From: Pseudanabaena frigida
GTDB taxonomy: Bacteria; Cyanobacteriota; Cyanobacteriia; Pseudanabaenales; Pseudanabaenaceae
DNA length: 64,000 bases
Reading direction: 5' to 3'
Assembly: GCA_003242085.1 (NCBI GenBank)
Contig: QBML01000003.1
Coordinates: 1 to 64,000, forward strand
The translations under genes and the position numbers were made by a program. Under the pieces are notes generated by a model. That model was given only the letters and a program-made list of their open reading frames with translations. It did no database searches and had not been told where the DNA came from. Below are positions 44,919 through 54,098 of this stretch, in pieces; the first letter of the stretch is position 1, and each line of letters starts with the position of its first letter.

Positions 44919-46313
44919 TTACTTTACTGCTGAATATAAGATGGGAATATCAATTCTGAATTCAGTCCCAACATTGTATTGAGATGAAAATTGCAGAGCC
45001 CCGCCATGATCTTTAATAATTGTATAGCTAATTGATAAACCCAAACCTGAGCTTTTTCCTGATGCTTTCGTGGTGAAGAATGGATCGAAAATAGAACCTT
45101 TATCTGCTTCGGCAATACCTAAACCATTGTCAATAATGCTGATTGTAATATCTCGATCGGTAGATTGAGTTTGGATGATAATCTCTGGCGATCGCTCGTG
45201 TTTCACGGCATCTACTGCATCAATTGCATTGACCAAGATCGACATAAATACTTGATTGAGTTGTGATGCACAGCACTCTAGCATCGGTAAATTTCCGTAC
45301 TTACGAATGACTTGGATATCATTGAGACGATGCTGCAATAGTAAAAGTGAGTTATCAATTCCCTCATGCAAATCAACTTCCTTTCGCTCCGATTCATCTA
45401 GCCGCGAAAAATTGCGTAACGACAATACCGTTTGGTTAATTCTCTCTGTGCCTCCTTTAATAGCGGACAAACTCTTGGGTAAGTCAGACTCTAAAAACTC
45501 CAAGTCTAGTTCTTTTATTTTTGTTTGAATTGTCTTACTTGGCTGAGGATATTCTTGTTGATAAAGTTTTAGTAGTTCTAATAGTTCTGGAATTTGAGAA
45601 ATAATATATTCAACATTACCGCGAATGAAATTTATAGGATTAGTCAATTCATGGGCAACACCTGAAACCAATTGTCCCAAGCTTGCCATTTTTTCAGCAT
45701 GAATAAGTTGTGCTTGAGTATTTTTTAGCTCTATGAGAGTCTGAGTTAATTGCTGATTACTCTCCAAGAGAGCATCTTCCATCTTTTTTCGTTCAGCAAT
45801 ATTATTTTCTAGCTTAGTCACGTGATCGCGTAGCTCCAACTGAGTAATGACTTGACGTCCTAAGGTTTGTAGAGCCTGTAGCTGCTCGGGGCTGAGATCT
45901 TTGGGAGTGCGATCGATAACACAGAGAGTACCTAAGGCAAAACCATCTGGTGTAATTAGCGGCATTCCAGCATAGAATCGAATACTGGGGTCAGATGTTA
46001 CCAATGGGTTATCTGCAAATCGCTCATCTTCAGTTGTATTTGGTACAACCAATGGAACAGTATCGAGAATAGCATGGGCGCAAAATGCCATATCCCTAGG
46101 GGTTTCCGTAGCTTCCAATCCAATTTTTGACTTAAACCACTGTCGATTTTCATCCACCAGACTGATTAGAGCGATCGGCGTTCCACAAATATAGGCAGCA
46201 AGTGCGGTTAGGTCATCGAAGGTTTCTTCTGGCAGCGTGTCAAGGATATTATATTTTTTTAATGCATCTAGACGCAGATCTTCATTCTCAGGAATAGGAG
46301 GTTCTGATTTCAT
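44919..46313 (-). CDS. GAF sensor histidine kinase
   Basis: A 464-residue soluble kinase. GAF domain at about 25-165 (YICGTPIALISLVDENRQWFKS... MPLITPDGFALGTLCVID), coiled coil (about 165-205), HisKA with His221 (GVAHELTNPINF), and HATPase ending with SIIDNGLGIAEAD, DPFFTTK and GLGLSISYTII. The GAF type is that of phytochrome-like and redox-sensing kinases, but the bilin-binding Cys is not recognisable. No response regulator is adjacent, so the partner is elsewhere. Confidence 0.94.
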   Translation of the reverse strand: MKSEPPIPENEDLRLDALKKYNILDTLPEETFDDLTALAAYICGTPIALISLVDENRQWFKSKIGLEATETPRDMAFCAHAILDTVPLVVPNTTEDERFADNPLVTSDPSIRFYAGMPLITPDGFALGTLCVIDRTPKDLSPEQLQALQTLGRQVITQLELRDHVTKLENNIAERKKMEDALLESNQQLTQTLIELKNTQAQLIHAEKMASLGQLVSGVAHELTNPINFIRGNVEYIISQIPELLELLKLYQQEYPQPSKTIQTKIKELDLEFLESDLPKSLSAIKGGTERINQTVLSLRNFSRLDESERKEVDLHEGIDNSLLLLQHRLNDIQVIRKYGNLPMLECCASQLNQVFMSILVNAIDAVDAVKHERSPEIIIQTQSTDRDITISIIDNGLGIAEADKGSIFDPFFTTKASGKSSGLGLSISYTIIKDHGGALQFSSQYNVGTEFRIDIPILYSAVK

Positions 46314-46776
46314 GGTAAATATTTTCAGTTTTTTGGACGAAATCCAATATAGATAGAATAAGAAGCGTGGCTAAATGACTTCACGAATCGATAATTAAAA
46401 CTCTTGATGGAATATGCAGAATTCCTGAAAACCTTACATTCAGGCAACAATCATATCTGGAAGTAATTTATTTAAGAGGTATAAAAGATAACCTTACAAG
46501 CTTCTTTTTTAAAAAAGGAAGTGAGATATTTGGAATTTTGGTATAAGTACATTAAATCTATCTAATTCGCATCGTTCTAATGTAGTAGTTTTTACTTTAA
46601 TATCCCCTATAATTTTTGATATAACCAGATTCAATCATTATAATATATTTTCTATAGTGCCTTGCTCGATGACGATACAGCAATCCTAAATTCTTTAAAA
46701 AAGGACAAGAAACTTAAAGTTATCATAATTTATTTAGGATTACCGCAGTAATCCTAAATAAATTATTCACATTATT
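46314..46776. other. AT-rich intergenic region
   Basis: 463 bases with no credible reading frame. It ends in a terminator hairpin (46,727-46,764) for the minus-strand gene beyond. I see no RNA gene. Confidence 0.5.
46727..46764 (-). terminator. 17-bp AT-rich hairpin
   Basis: Perfect stem AATTTATTTAGGATTAC / GTAATCCTAAATAAATT with CGCA loop, just past the stop at 46,777 on the minus strand. Confidence 0.7.
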
Positions 46777-47166
46777 CTAAACAAATTTTTTATTGGCTAA
46801 TTTGATTACTGAAATAATCAGTAGAAATAACAAGCAACTCAAAACCGCTACTATATCTTCCTCGATTTTTGGAGATACGAATACGATAAATCCCTTCTCC
46901 TTAATCAAAGCTGCAAAACTAGATACGCAAAATGGCATGAAATACAATCTAAAGGTCTGCCAATAATCTTGCTCGTCAACTTTGCTAGAAGAAACGCTTA
47001 ACATCAACCCTGTCCCTATGACAGCACTGATCCCAATTGAATTACTCCATATCTTAAATGAAGGATCGAAATAGAAAGAAACTATGACTACATACCAAAT
47101 TAGATAGCACCAGAGAATTGTCTTATCTAATTTTATTTCCGCGAAATATTGAATTAAGGAGTTCAT
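46777..47166 (-). CDS. Small membrane protein, unknown
   Basis: The 129-residue product has three or four hydrophobic segments: LWCYLIWYVVIVSFYF, ISAVIGTGLMLSVS, FCVSSFAALIK and IVAVLSCLLFLLIISVI. No family recognised. It lies 50 bases downstream of the cupin gene's end on the same strand, so cotranscription is possible. Confidence 0.65.
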   Translation of the reverse strand: MNSLIQYFAEIKLDKTILWCYLIWYVVIVSFYFDPSFKIWSNSIGISAVIGTGLMLSVSSSKVDEQDYWQTFRLYFMPFCVSSFAALIKEKGFIVFVSPKIEEDIVAVLSCLLFLLIISVIKLANKKFV

Positions 47167-47215
47167 AGTTTTAATTGAAATATCATCCTTCAGAGAAATA
47201 AGTTGGATTAAATGC

Positions 47216-47581
47216 CTAGGAATTCTCTAAATGCACGAGTTGATAACCTGCGGCGGCAGGAGTTACAACTGAAATAAATATTAATGGTTCATCACCACTA
47301 TTGAATACTCCATGCACGCAGCCAACGGGTGCAACTGCAATATCTCCAGCAACTATCTGTTTATTACTGCCTGTTGCATCGAGATAATATTCTCCTTTAC
47401 CACTCAAAACTGTCCATGTGTCTTGTCCATTTGGATGAATATGCGGCGCGATCTTTTGCTTGGGATTGACATGCCAAGCTACAACCACAGCATCTTTAGA
47501 TTCTGTCACAACTGAACGAATAGGCTCATCGTCATTTGGCTGGAGAAATTTGGAACTAGTGAATATCCTTTCTTTACTCAT
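47216..47581 (-). CDS. Cupin-domain protein
   Basis: A 121-residue single-cupin protein. Motif 1 reads NPKQKIAPHIHPNGQDTWTVLSGKG and motif 2 PVGCVHGVFNSGDEPL, with metal-binding His residues in HIH and CVHG. Small cupins bind a metal and act as isomerases, dioxygenases or sensors. No substrate can be named. Upstream of the membrane-protein gene on the same strand. Confidence 0.9.
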   Translation of the reverse strand: MSKERIFTSSKFLQPNDDEPIRSVVTESKDAVVVAWHVNPKQKIAPHIHPNGQDTWTVLSGKGEYYLDATGSNKQIVAGDIAVAPVGCVHGVFNSGDEPLIFISVVTPAAAGYQLVHLENS

Positions 47582-47697
47582 TGTTGATATAACTAAAGCA
47601 CTTGCAATTTTCTAATTGTTTCAGCGATCGCCTCTAAGGATTGTCTCAGCGATCGCATTATCCCAGCTACAAAGTTTAGATTACCCTTTGACAATTC

Positions 47698-47998
47698 GAT
47701 CCACAAATTACTCACAAAGTAGGTTTAGCCGATCGCCTCTCCAATCGCCCCAATCAACTTTCTAGCGGACAACAACAACGAGTTGAGATCGCCCCCCGTC
47801 AATCAACCCGCTCTTCTTCTAGCCGATGAGCCGACGGGTGCGCTAGATTCCAAAACTTCGCAGAGAGCAATGAATTTGTTTGGCATTCTCAATACCCAAG
47901 ACATCACAATTGTCATCGTCACCCACGAGCCAGATATCGCCGCCCAAACTAAGCGAAAGATTTTCGTACAAGATGGTGCGCGTTGGCTAAGCTACTAA
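47698..47998 (+). pseudogene. Truncated, frameshifted ABC-transporter ATPase (LolD/MacB type)
   Basis: From about 47,713 the frame reads HKVGLADRLSNRPNQLSSGQ followed by QQRVEIA, which is the ABC signature region. Near the C run at 47,791-47,797 the frame shifts, and the next frame continues PALLLADEPTGALDSKTSQR to THEPDIAAQ (Walker B and H-loop) and a stop at 47,998. The Walker A half is missing. Signature Ser replaces the second Gly of LSGGQ. This is a gene relic; it marks a region of past deletion next to the ATPase/DUF4276 pair. Confidence 0.85.
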
Positions 47999-48064
47999 AG
48001 TAGCTATAGACATATTCGGTTAAAATTTAAGCAAGATCGTTAGTATTGGAAAGGAAATTATATT

Positions 48065-49294
48065 TTGTCCAACCCAGATTCCAGCACAAATCAGCCTCGC
48101 CTGTTATCATTCACCCTTGACGATTGGTCTGTTTTGGGGGGGCGAGTTACAGTGTCCTTACATGATGGTGTTGCAGTACTGGTTGGTCGCAATGGGGCTG
48201 GAAAGTCAGCCATTCTTGAAGGGTTTGAAGCAATCTCATTATGTGCAATTGGTAGGTTTAATCAACTTGTGTATGATAGTGAAAGCTTTCCTAAAATATT
48301 AGAAATCGAAATTTTAACTCCAACTGCTCGTAGACTTGAATATAGGTATGAATTTACAGCTCTTGCTAGTTCTGGTGAAGATCTGAATCTTGATGACTCT
48401 ATAGATGAAAAATCAGAAGTAAGTCGTTTTTCTTGGAATGACAACTGTCGATATATTAATGAAGTGGGAGATCCTCTTTGGACTACTGATAATGGAGTAA
48501 CAACCTTCAATACTGGGGATGCTCCAGTTATCACTGTTCTTGGGAATACTCACTCTCTCCGTCAATCAACACTCCCAGAAACCTCACCAATCAAGCTCCC
48601 TAACGAAATGCTTTGGGTTTATTCTGTTTTGAGAGGAGTTCGCTTACTAGGAAAATCTCCTATTAGACAAAGGGCTAGACGACGACCATCACAACTAAGA
48701 GTATCAAGCAAACGTATTTCTGCTAGTCTTTTCAGTCTAGGGGATATTATAGCTCGGAAAATACTACGTCTTACTGGGAAAGATGAACTATACGAGATTG
48801 AAAGCATATGTCAACGAGTTGGACTTGGCAGTAAGATATCTGTACAAAAGTTTGTTTTAAGCAGAGACTCTGGAGAAAAAATTGAAAATGACGATGAAGA
48901 ATATATTTCATCAGTATTGCTGGATGGGGTGAATATAGGGTTGCTATCTGATGGAACTCTCCGAGTCTTGTCGATTCTGATTGAAATAATTGCCTCATCT
49001 CCTAATACGACGACAATAATTGAGGAACCTGAGACACAAATTCATCCTGGTATGCTTGCAAAGTTACTGAATGAAATCGAGACCTACTCTTTTGGAGAAA
49101 ATTTGATTCTTTCGACTCATGCACCCCAAGTCGTTTCATGGACTAGTCCAGACAAAATTATTCTAGTTCATCGAGATAACGGACAGACATTTGTCCGAAA
49201 ATTAGGTGAAGATCAGATTCACAATGTTATCGAATACCTCTCTGAAGAAGGTGACTTAGGCGAATGGATTTACAGTGGTATTCTCGATGAGTAA
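48065..49294 (+). CDS. OLD/RecF-like ATPase (AAA_21 type) of a two-gene module
   Basis: A 409-residue ATPase. Start is TTG 48,065, chosen because GGAAAGGAAA lies nine bases upstream. Walker A is LVGRNGAGKS (39-48); the signature is LLSDGTLRVLSIL (about 293), and Walker B is TTIIEEPETQIHPG (about 320), followed by LSTHAPQVV with the H-loop His about 352. The order is that of ABC-type ATPases of defence systems such as OLD, Gabija-like and PARIS AriA. The next gene overlaps by eight bases and encodes a TOPRIM-like protein, so the two should form one complex. Anti-phage role is inferred from architecture only. Confidence 0.88.
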   Translation: MSNPDSSTNQPRLLSFTLDDWSVLGGRVTVSLHDGVAVLVGRNGAGKSAILEGFEAISLCAIGRFNQLVYDSESFPKILEIEILTPTARRLEYRYEFTALASSGEDLNLDDSIDEKSEVSRFSWNDNCRYINEVGDPLWTTDNGVTTFNTGDAPVITVLGNTHSLRQSTLPETSPIKLPNEMLWVYSVLRGVRLLGKSPIRQRARRRPSQLRVSSKRISASLFSLGDIIARKILRLTGKDELYEIESICQRVGLGSKISVQKFVLSRDSGEKIENDDEEYISSVLLDGVNIGLLSDGTLRVLSILIEIIASSPNTTTIIEEPETQIHPGMLAKLLNEIETYSFGENLILSTHAPQVVSWTSPDKIILVHRDNGQTFVRKLGEDQIHNVIEYLSEEGDLGEWIYSGILDE

Positions 49295-49862
49295 TATTAA
49301 GATCGCCTTAATTGCTGAGGACAATACAGACTGTGAAGCAATTCGTAAAATTGTCCATCGTGTTATTGGTGCAAATGTGACAACCCAAAAATGGGCTTCT
49401 AACGGCTGTAGTTCATTAAAGAAAAAGCTAACATCAAAGCTTAAAGTACTTTCCAGAGAAGGCTGTAGTATTTTTATTGTTGTTCATGATTTGGATCGTA
49501 ATCCTCAGAATGGTTCCCTCAACTATGAGCCAGCATTGCGTTCAAAATTAGAAGTATTATCGTCTGAAGTTAGAAGTCATAATAAACATATTTGTATTCC
49601 CATTGAAGAATTAGAAGCCTGGTTCTGGTCAGACCCAGCGGTACTCGAATATCTTGGTGGAGAAAAAGGTAAAGCACGCGTAAATCCTGACCAAATTAAA
49701 AGCCCCAAAGAAGAACTAATAAAATTATCGGTTGGAGAAAATAGAAAGCCTCGCTACAGTACCAACATGAATGTTGAATTGGCAGCGAGGCTAAATCTAG
49801 ATCTATGTTCCGATCGCTGCCCTTCATTTAAGGATCTCCTTAAGTTCCTGCGATCGCTCTAA
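49287..49862 (+). CDS. DUF4276-type TOPRIM-like partner protein
   Basis: From ATG 49,287, 191 residues; a GTG at 49,275 would add four. IKIALIAEDNTDCEAIRKIV gives the Glu11 end of a TOPRIM-like fold, IFIVVHDLDRN the DxD pair (Asp68, Asp70), and IPIEELEAWFWSDPAVLEYLG the strong DUF4276 signature. TOPRIM folds cleave or join nucleic acid or act on nucleotides. The gene overlaps the ATPase gene by eight bases. In PARIS the ATPase's partner is a DUF4435 TOPRIM; DUF4276 here is a related but different family. Confidence 0.87.
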   Translation: MSNIKIALIAEDNTDCEAIRKIVHRVIGANVTTQKWASNGCSSLKKKLTSKLKVLSREGCSIFIVVHDLDRNPQNGSLNYEPALRSKLEVLSSEVRSHNKHICIPIEELEAWFWSDPAVLEYLGGEKGKARVNPDQIKSPKEELIKLSVGENRKPRYSTNMNVELAARLNLDLCSDRCPSFKDLLKFLRSL

Positions 49863-49891
49863 AAAATATCGAAAATCTATGATCTGAAAGA

Positions 49892-50584
49892 CTAGCGATC
49901 GCTATTACCGTGAGTCGAGATCTCTAGGCAATCTTTAACGTTCAATAGAGTAATACTTTCTAATACCTTTTCAGGCTCTAAGCGACTTCGATAATCGACA
50001 TCAACATGGGCAAGTAGAATCTTCCCATTAGAGGAGATCGCAAAAGTAGCAGGAATTGGTAGTTGCCAGTCATCGGTTCCATTCATGTCTGGCAAAGCAT
50101 GACTGAATTGAGTATAGATTCGCTTTAATGCGTCTGGTAATTGATAGGCAATCCTGTATGCTTCTGCTACTAACGAACCGCGATCGCTTAGAACATCAAA
50201 ACTCAGTTGGTTTTTCTCAATAGTACTTAGCGATCGATCTGGCGTTTGCGGCGAAATCGCTATTAGACTCGCCCCTAATGCTTTAATCTGCGGCAAAATT
50301 TGCTGATAAGTGCGAAGCTCTAGATTGCAATAGGGACACCATTCACCGCGATAAAAAGTAAGAATTACTGCACCCTGTTGCAGGCGATCGCTAAGCTTGA
50401 TTTTTTTGCCAAAAGCATTGGGTAATTCAAAATCTGGTGCGCGATCGCCAACTTTAAGTAAGGATTTTGCCGCATAGTCTTCCGCGAGTTGCGTGGTCGC
50501 CTGTTCCATCGCTGCGGCTATATCAGCAGGAACCTTATTTAAAAACTCAGCACGAAAACTATCGAGAACTATTTTCAGTTGCAT
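49892..50584 (-). CDS. Peroxiredoxin-like (AhpC/TSA) protein
   Basis: A 230-residue thioredoxin-fold protein. Residues 1-40 form an N-terminal helical part; the fold starts near VGDRAPDFELPNAFGKKIKL, and FYRGEWCPYCNLELRTYQ holds a CPYC pair in place of the single peroxidatic Cys. Such proteins detoxify peroxides or alkyl hydroperoxides and are reduced by thioredoxin. The last residues (STHGNSDR) are encoded in a segment with HIP1 that recurs at 54,099. Convergent with the DUF4276 gene. Confidence 0.9.
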   Translation of the reverse strand: MQLKIVLDSFRAEFLNKVPADIAAAMEQATTQLAEDYAAKSLLKVGDRAPDFELPNAFGKKIKLSDRLQQGAVILTFYRGEWCPYCNLELRTYQQILPQIKALGASLIAISPQTPDRSLSTIEKNQLSFDVLSDRGSLVAEAYRIAYQLPDALKRIYTQFSHALPDMNGTDDWQLPIPATFAISSNGKILLAHVDVDYRSRLEPEKVLESITLLNVKDCLEISTHGNSDR

Positions 50585-50613
50585 AGAATTAATTTGGGTA
50601 GCGATCTAGAAGT

Positions 50614-50646
50614 CAGTATGGGCGGCGCATCGCGCCGTCCATACTG
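50614..50646. terminator. GGCGGCGC hairpin after the SDR gene
   Basis: Stem CAGTATGGGCGGCGC / GCGCCGTCCATACTG, one wobble pair, ATC loop, placed between SDR stop and peroxiredoxin start. Confidence 0.8.
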
Positions 50647-50658
50647 AAAATACTTTCA

Positions 50659-51396
50659 TTATTGAGGTAACCAGCCAGCAAACTGCTTCTCGACAGCCTT
50701 GAGAGGAACCTGAATTTCGGAGAATACACCCTGAGAAACTGGATCGGGATAAACATCTTCAATGCCATTCTCTACCGCTTGCAGAATCAAATTAGCAACT
50801 TCAATCGGAGCAACTTTATCCATTGGAACTGCCTCCGCCATGTCTGTATCCACTGGGCCAGGGAATACGCCAATCACTTGCGTTCCTTGCGAGGCTAGTT
50901 CGGCACGAATGCCTTGAGTTAAAGAATGGAGGGCAGCTTTAGAAGCACTGTAGGAACTATATACAGGGGCATTCGCAACAGATACCACCGATAGAATATT
51001 GACGATCGCGCCGCCACCATTATTCTTCAAAATTGGAGCAAAAGCACGAACCATCGAGAGAGCACCAAAGTAATTCGTATTCATCTCCCATTGCGCTGTT
51101 GCAATGCTACTCTCGACAAACAACCCACCAGCACCCAATACGCCAGCATTGTTAATCAAGAGGGTAACATCTTGAGCCTTTTGCGCCGCTTCAATCACTT
51201 GTTCGGGATTGGTAATGTCCAAGGCAATCGGAATAATCCGATCTGGGGCGATCGCGACGATATCCTTGAGCGACTCAATCGAACGGGCTGTAGCGTAAAT
51301 GCGGCTTGCGCCTGCTTTGACTAGTGCTTCCACATCAGCTTTACCAATGCCACGATTTGCGCCTGTTACAAATGCGATCGATCCTTGAATGTTCAT
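50659..51396 (-). CDS. Short-chain dehydrogenase/reductase
   Basis: From ATG 51,396, with GGAGAT eight bases before it, 245 residues; the frame is open to 51,480. NAD(P)-binding TGANRGIG at the start, NNAG in LLINNAGVLGAGG, and catalytic YSSYSASK. Classical SDR. Substrate unknown. Divergent from a LysR gene, the usual layout for LysR control of the neighbour. Confidence 0.95.
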   Translation of the reverse strand: MNIQGSIAFVTGANRGIGKADVEALVKAGASRIYATARSIESLKDIVAIAPDRIIPIALDITNPEQVIEAAQKAQDVTLLINNAGVLGAGGLFVESSIATAQWEMNTNYFGALSMVRAFAPILKNNGGGAIVNILSVVSVANAPVYSSYSASKAALHSLTQGIRAELASQGTQVIGVFPGPVDTDMAEAVPMDKVAPIEVANLILQAVENGIEDVYPDPVSQGVFSEIQVPLKAVEKQFAGWLPQ

Positions 51397-51575
51397 AATA
51401 ATCTCCAGTTTGATTTGGGTTTGCTTTGTATGGATTGAGAAACTTGATTCTTGCGAGTTCTTAGCTGGTGTTTGACTCACCTCCTTTCTATGTGTCTAAT
51501 ATTGACTTATTCAAATACGTTTGACAAGACGGTAAAATGGAATATGATTTATTCTTATTTGGAATAAATCAACCT

Positions 51576-52490
51576 ATGGATCGCCTCGACTGCATTAAAA
51601 GCTTTGTGCGTGTGGTAGAAACGGGGAGCTTTTCGTCGGTGGCAAAGGAACTCGACACCACTCAACCCGTTATTAGCAAACAAATTGCTGCCCTAGAAGA
51701 ATATTTGGACGTGCAACTCTTAACCCGTTCGACGCGCAAGCTTCAGTTAACGCAAGAGGGAGAACATTTTTTGGAACATTGCCAATTGCTTTTGGATGCT
51801 GCTTCGGAAGCGATCGCTAGTGTTGGTAAGCGCCAAAACCTAGTTGGGAAGTTGCGCGTAAATTGCTCCGTTGCCTTTGGGCAGTATCAAATCATTCCCT
51901 ATCTAAAGGGATTTCTCAATCGCTATCCCGATTTGCAACTAGATCTATCAATGAGCGATCGCTTTGTCGATTTTCTTGAAGAGGGGATCGATCTTGCCAT
52001 TCGCATCGGAGAGGTACGCGATCCGAACTTGATCGCGCATCGAATAGGTGTCACTCGCCGCGTGACAGTTGCTTCTGTCGATTATTTTCGCGATCGCGAA
52101 GAGCCGAAAATACCTGCGGATTTAGTCAATCACAACTGCATTGTGTACTCGAATCTGACAACGGGCAATAATTGGCACTTTCAACTTCCGACGGGTGGCA
52201 CGACCCAAGTCGCTGTGAAGGGTAATCTGCAAGTGGATAGTTCTAATGGGGTTCGGGAGGCTGTTTTGTTAGGTTTAGGTATCGCAGTTTGTCCTATTTG
52301 GGTGCTAGGTAATCTCATCTATTCTGAAGATTTGCGAGTAATCCTTCAGGATTATCAGCCCATATCCATACCAATTTACGCTGTCTATCGTCGAGGACGC
52401 TTCATTCCTGCCAAAGTGCGTTGTTTTATCGAATATTTCACAAATGAATTCAAGCTCAATCCTTGGGTATCAGACTATGGCGTTAAGTAG
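51576..52490 (+). CDS. LysR-type transcriptional regulator
   Basis: From ATG 51,576, 304 residues; the frame is open to 51,537. HTH is MDRLDCIKSFVRVVETGSFS... TQPVISKQIAALEEYL, followed by a periplasmic-binding-type effector domain (LRVNCSVAFGQYQIIPYLK). LTTRs of this type (YafC/PecT-like) respond to small aromatic or aldehyde compounds. Divergent from the SDR gene, 179 bases apart; this region should hold its operator. Probably autoregulated and controls the SDR. Confidence 0.95.
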   Translation: MDRLDCIKSFVRVVETGSFSSVAKELDTTQPVISKQIAALEEYLDVQLLTRSTRKLQLTQEGEHFLEHCQLLLDAASEAIASVGKRQNLVGKLRVNCSVAFGQYQIIPYLKGFLNRYPDLQLDLSMSDRFVDFLEEGIDLAIRIGEVRDPNLIAHRIGVTRRVTVASVDYFRDREEPKIPADLVNHNCIVYSNLTTGNNWHFQLPTGGTTQVAVKGNLQVDSSNGVREAVLLGLGIAVCPIWVLGNLIYSEDLRVILQDYQPISIPIYAVYRRGRFIPAKVRCFIEYFTNEFKLNPWVSDYGVK

Positions 52491-52558
52491 CGAGCATAAA
52501 TGCTTCGCTATGAAATTTAGTATTGGAAGTATGCGATCGCTAATATTGTGATTCGTGA

Positions 52559-52580
52559 TTTCTATGCGATCGCATAGAAA
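52559..52580. repeat. 22-bp perfect palindrome with HIP1 centre
   Basis: TTTCTATGCGATCGCATAGA plus AA: a HIP1 octamer inside a longer palindrome, in the gap between convergent LysR and MFS genes. It may act as a terminator. Confidence 0.6.
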
Positions 52581-52636
52581 ATCTATCTCTTAAAGGCGAT
52601 CGCTCTACTAATTTCATGCGATTGAACTTAAAAAAA

Positions 52637-53827
52637 TCATGCTGGCTTTGTCGAGACTAGCTTGCAAATTGGTCGCTGTAAGACCATTAGTAATAAACCG
52701 CAAACTAGCATTGTTCCTCCTGCAAGAGTGAAGGTCGCCCTTAAACCAACGACTTGACTTACTGGTTGGGTTAACAAGGGCGAAAGAAATTGTCCTAGGA
52801 AAAAGAATGTGCTTGAGCCTCCTAAAGCCCGACCTTTAGCTTCATCAGACACTTCCGAAGCAATCCATAGATTCAAATTGGGCATCAGTACTCCTAATCC
52901 CATCCCAACGATCGCCAATCCCACAAACACCAACGCATAAATATGAAACAATCCGATGATGCTGAAGCCCGCACCTATCAACCCAAAGGCAAGAACCAGA
53001 ATACTAAAGAAGCCCAAGTGCTGTTTAATTTTGCCGTAGAAAAACGAGGCGGCGGCGCTAAATAGCGTATTAAGAGCCAGAGCTATACCACTCTGACTCG
53101 CGTTGGCATTTGCCAGTTCCTTTAGATAAAAGGGTAATTGCACTGGAATCAGATAAAAAATGATTTGACTCATTATCGCCACGCCGTAGATAAAAGCTAG
53201 TAGTTTGAATGGAAAAGTGGGAAGAGAACCAGAGGGTGGGATTGTTGAGCGTTGTGGTTCTGGAATTGCCCAAATAACCAAAGGCAATAACAGCCAAGCA
53301 AACAAATAAATTAAAAATGGAAACCGCCAGTTCTGGTCAGCCAGAAACCCGCCGAGGGAGAGAAACAGCACTCCGCCTACCCCCATAAAGCCCGTTTGCA
53401 AACCAAGAAAACTAGCGCGGGATTCTCCATTGTAGTAATCGGTAATTAAGGTAATTGCTGTGACCATAATGCCCGCCACTGCAAGCCCCAAAAATGCCCG
53501 ACCAATCAAGATGTGCAATAAAGAGTCAAACACATAGCCCGATGCTCCCGCAAACCCATATAACAATACTGATGCAAGTAGGAGTGGCTTGCGTCCAAAA
53601 CGGTCAACTACTGCTCCAGCAATCAGTGAACCAAACACAATAAACAGGGGAGGTAAAGTAAGAACTAATTTCACCCAAAGAGTAGCATTGTCAATATCTT
53701 TGAAATGCTCCTGCATGGCTGGAAGAGAAGGCGCAATTGTTGATCCTGCCATTACAGTCAGCATACTTACAAGTAAGAGAGTTGCTTTAGTAAGTCCCGA
53801 ATTGGAGTCTGGATGCTTATCGTTCAA
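52637..53827 (-). CDS. Major facilitator superfamily transporter
   Basis: A 396-residue protein with twelve membrane segments. The MFS motif A reads GAVVDRFGRKPLLLA in loop 2-3. It resembles DHA1-type drug or sugar efflux proteins (Bcr/CflA-like). Substrate unknown. The start ATG is followed by a soluble N terminus NDKHPDSNSGLTK. Remnant of an SDR gene lies directly upstream on the same strand. Confidence 0.93.
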   Translation of the reverse strand: MNDKHPDSNSGLTKATLLLVSMLTVMAGSTIAPSLPAMQEHFKDIDNATLWVKLVLTLPPLFIVFGSLIAGAVVDRFGRKPLLLASVLLYGFAGASGYVFDSLLHILIGRAFLGLAVAGIMVTAITLITDYYNGESRASFLGLQTGFMGVGGVLFLSLGGFLADQNWRFPFLIYLFAWLLLPLVIWAIPEPQRSTIPPSGSLPTFPFKLLAFIYGVAIMSQIIFYLIPVQLPFYLKELANANASQSGIALALNTLFSAAASFFYGKIKQHLGFFSILVLAFGLIGAGFSIIGLFHIYALVFVGLAIVGMGLGVLMPNLNLWIASEVSDEAKGRALGGSSTFFFLGQFLSPLLTQPVSQVVGLRATFTLAGGTMLVCGLLLMVLQRPICKLVSTKPA

Positions 53828-53831
53828 ATCT

Positions 53832-53951
53832 TTACACTATAGTTGGTACAAACTTCTCTTCTTTTACTTCTGCATTGACCAAAACATCAATTTGGTCGAA
53901 ATGCTGAATTGCCTCAGCTATAATCGCCACTTTCCAAGCTAAATCTGCCAT
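53832..53951 (-). pseudogene. Remnant of a short-chain dehydrogenase gene
   Basis: Thirty-nine codons read ADLAWKVAIIAEAIQHFDQI, then DVLVNAEVKEEKFVP. The pattern AEAIQHFGQIDVLVNNAG is the SDR region before the catalytic domain. Here the NNAG is damaged (VNAEV) and nothing else of the gene is left. Upstream of the MFS gene. Confidence 0.65.
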
Positions 53952-54098
53952 AAGGTACTTACCTGATATAAGCGGTTACACAACTAAATTTTATGCAGCC
54001 AATGATTGATTTGATGGGCAAGATGAGCGAATCGATTGACTTAAATACAAAACGCTGCAAGATTAAGTGACAATCGCATATTCTATCTATCTATTCAA

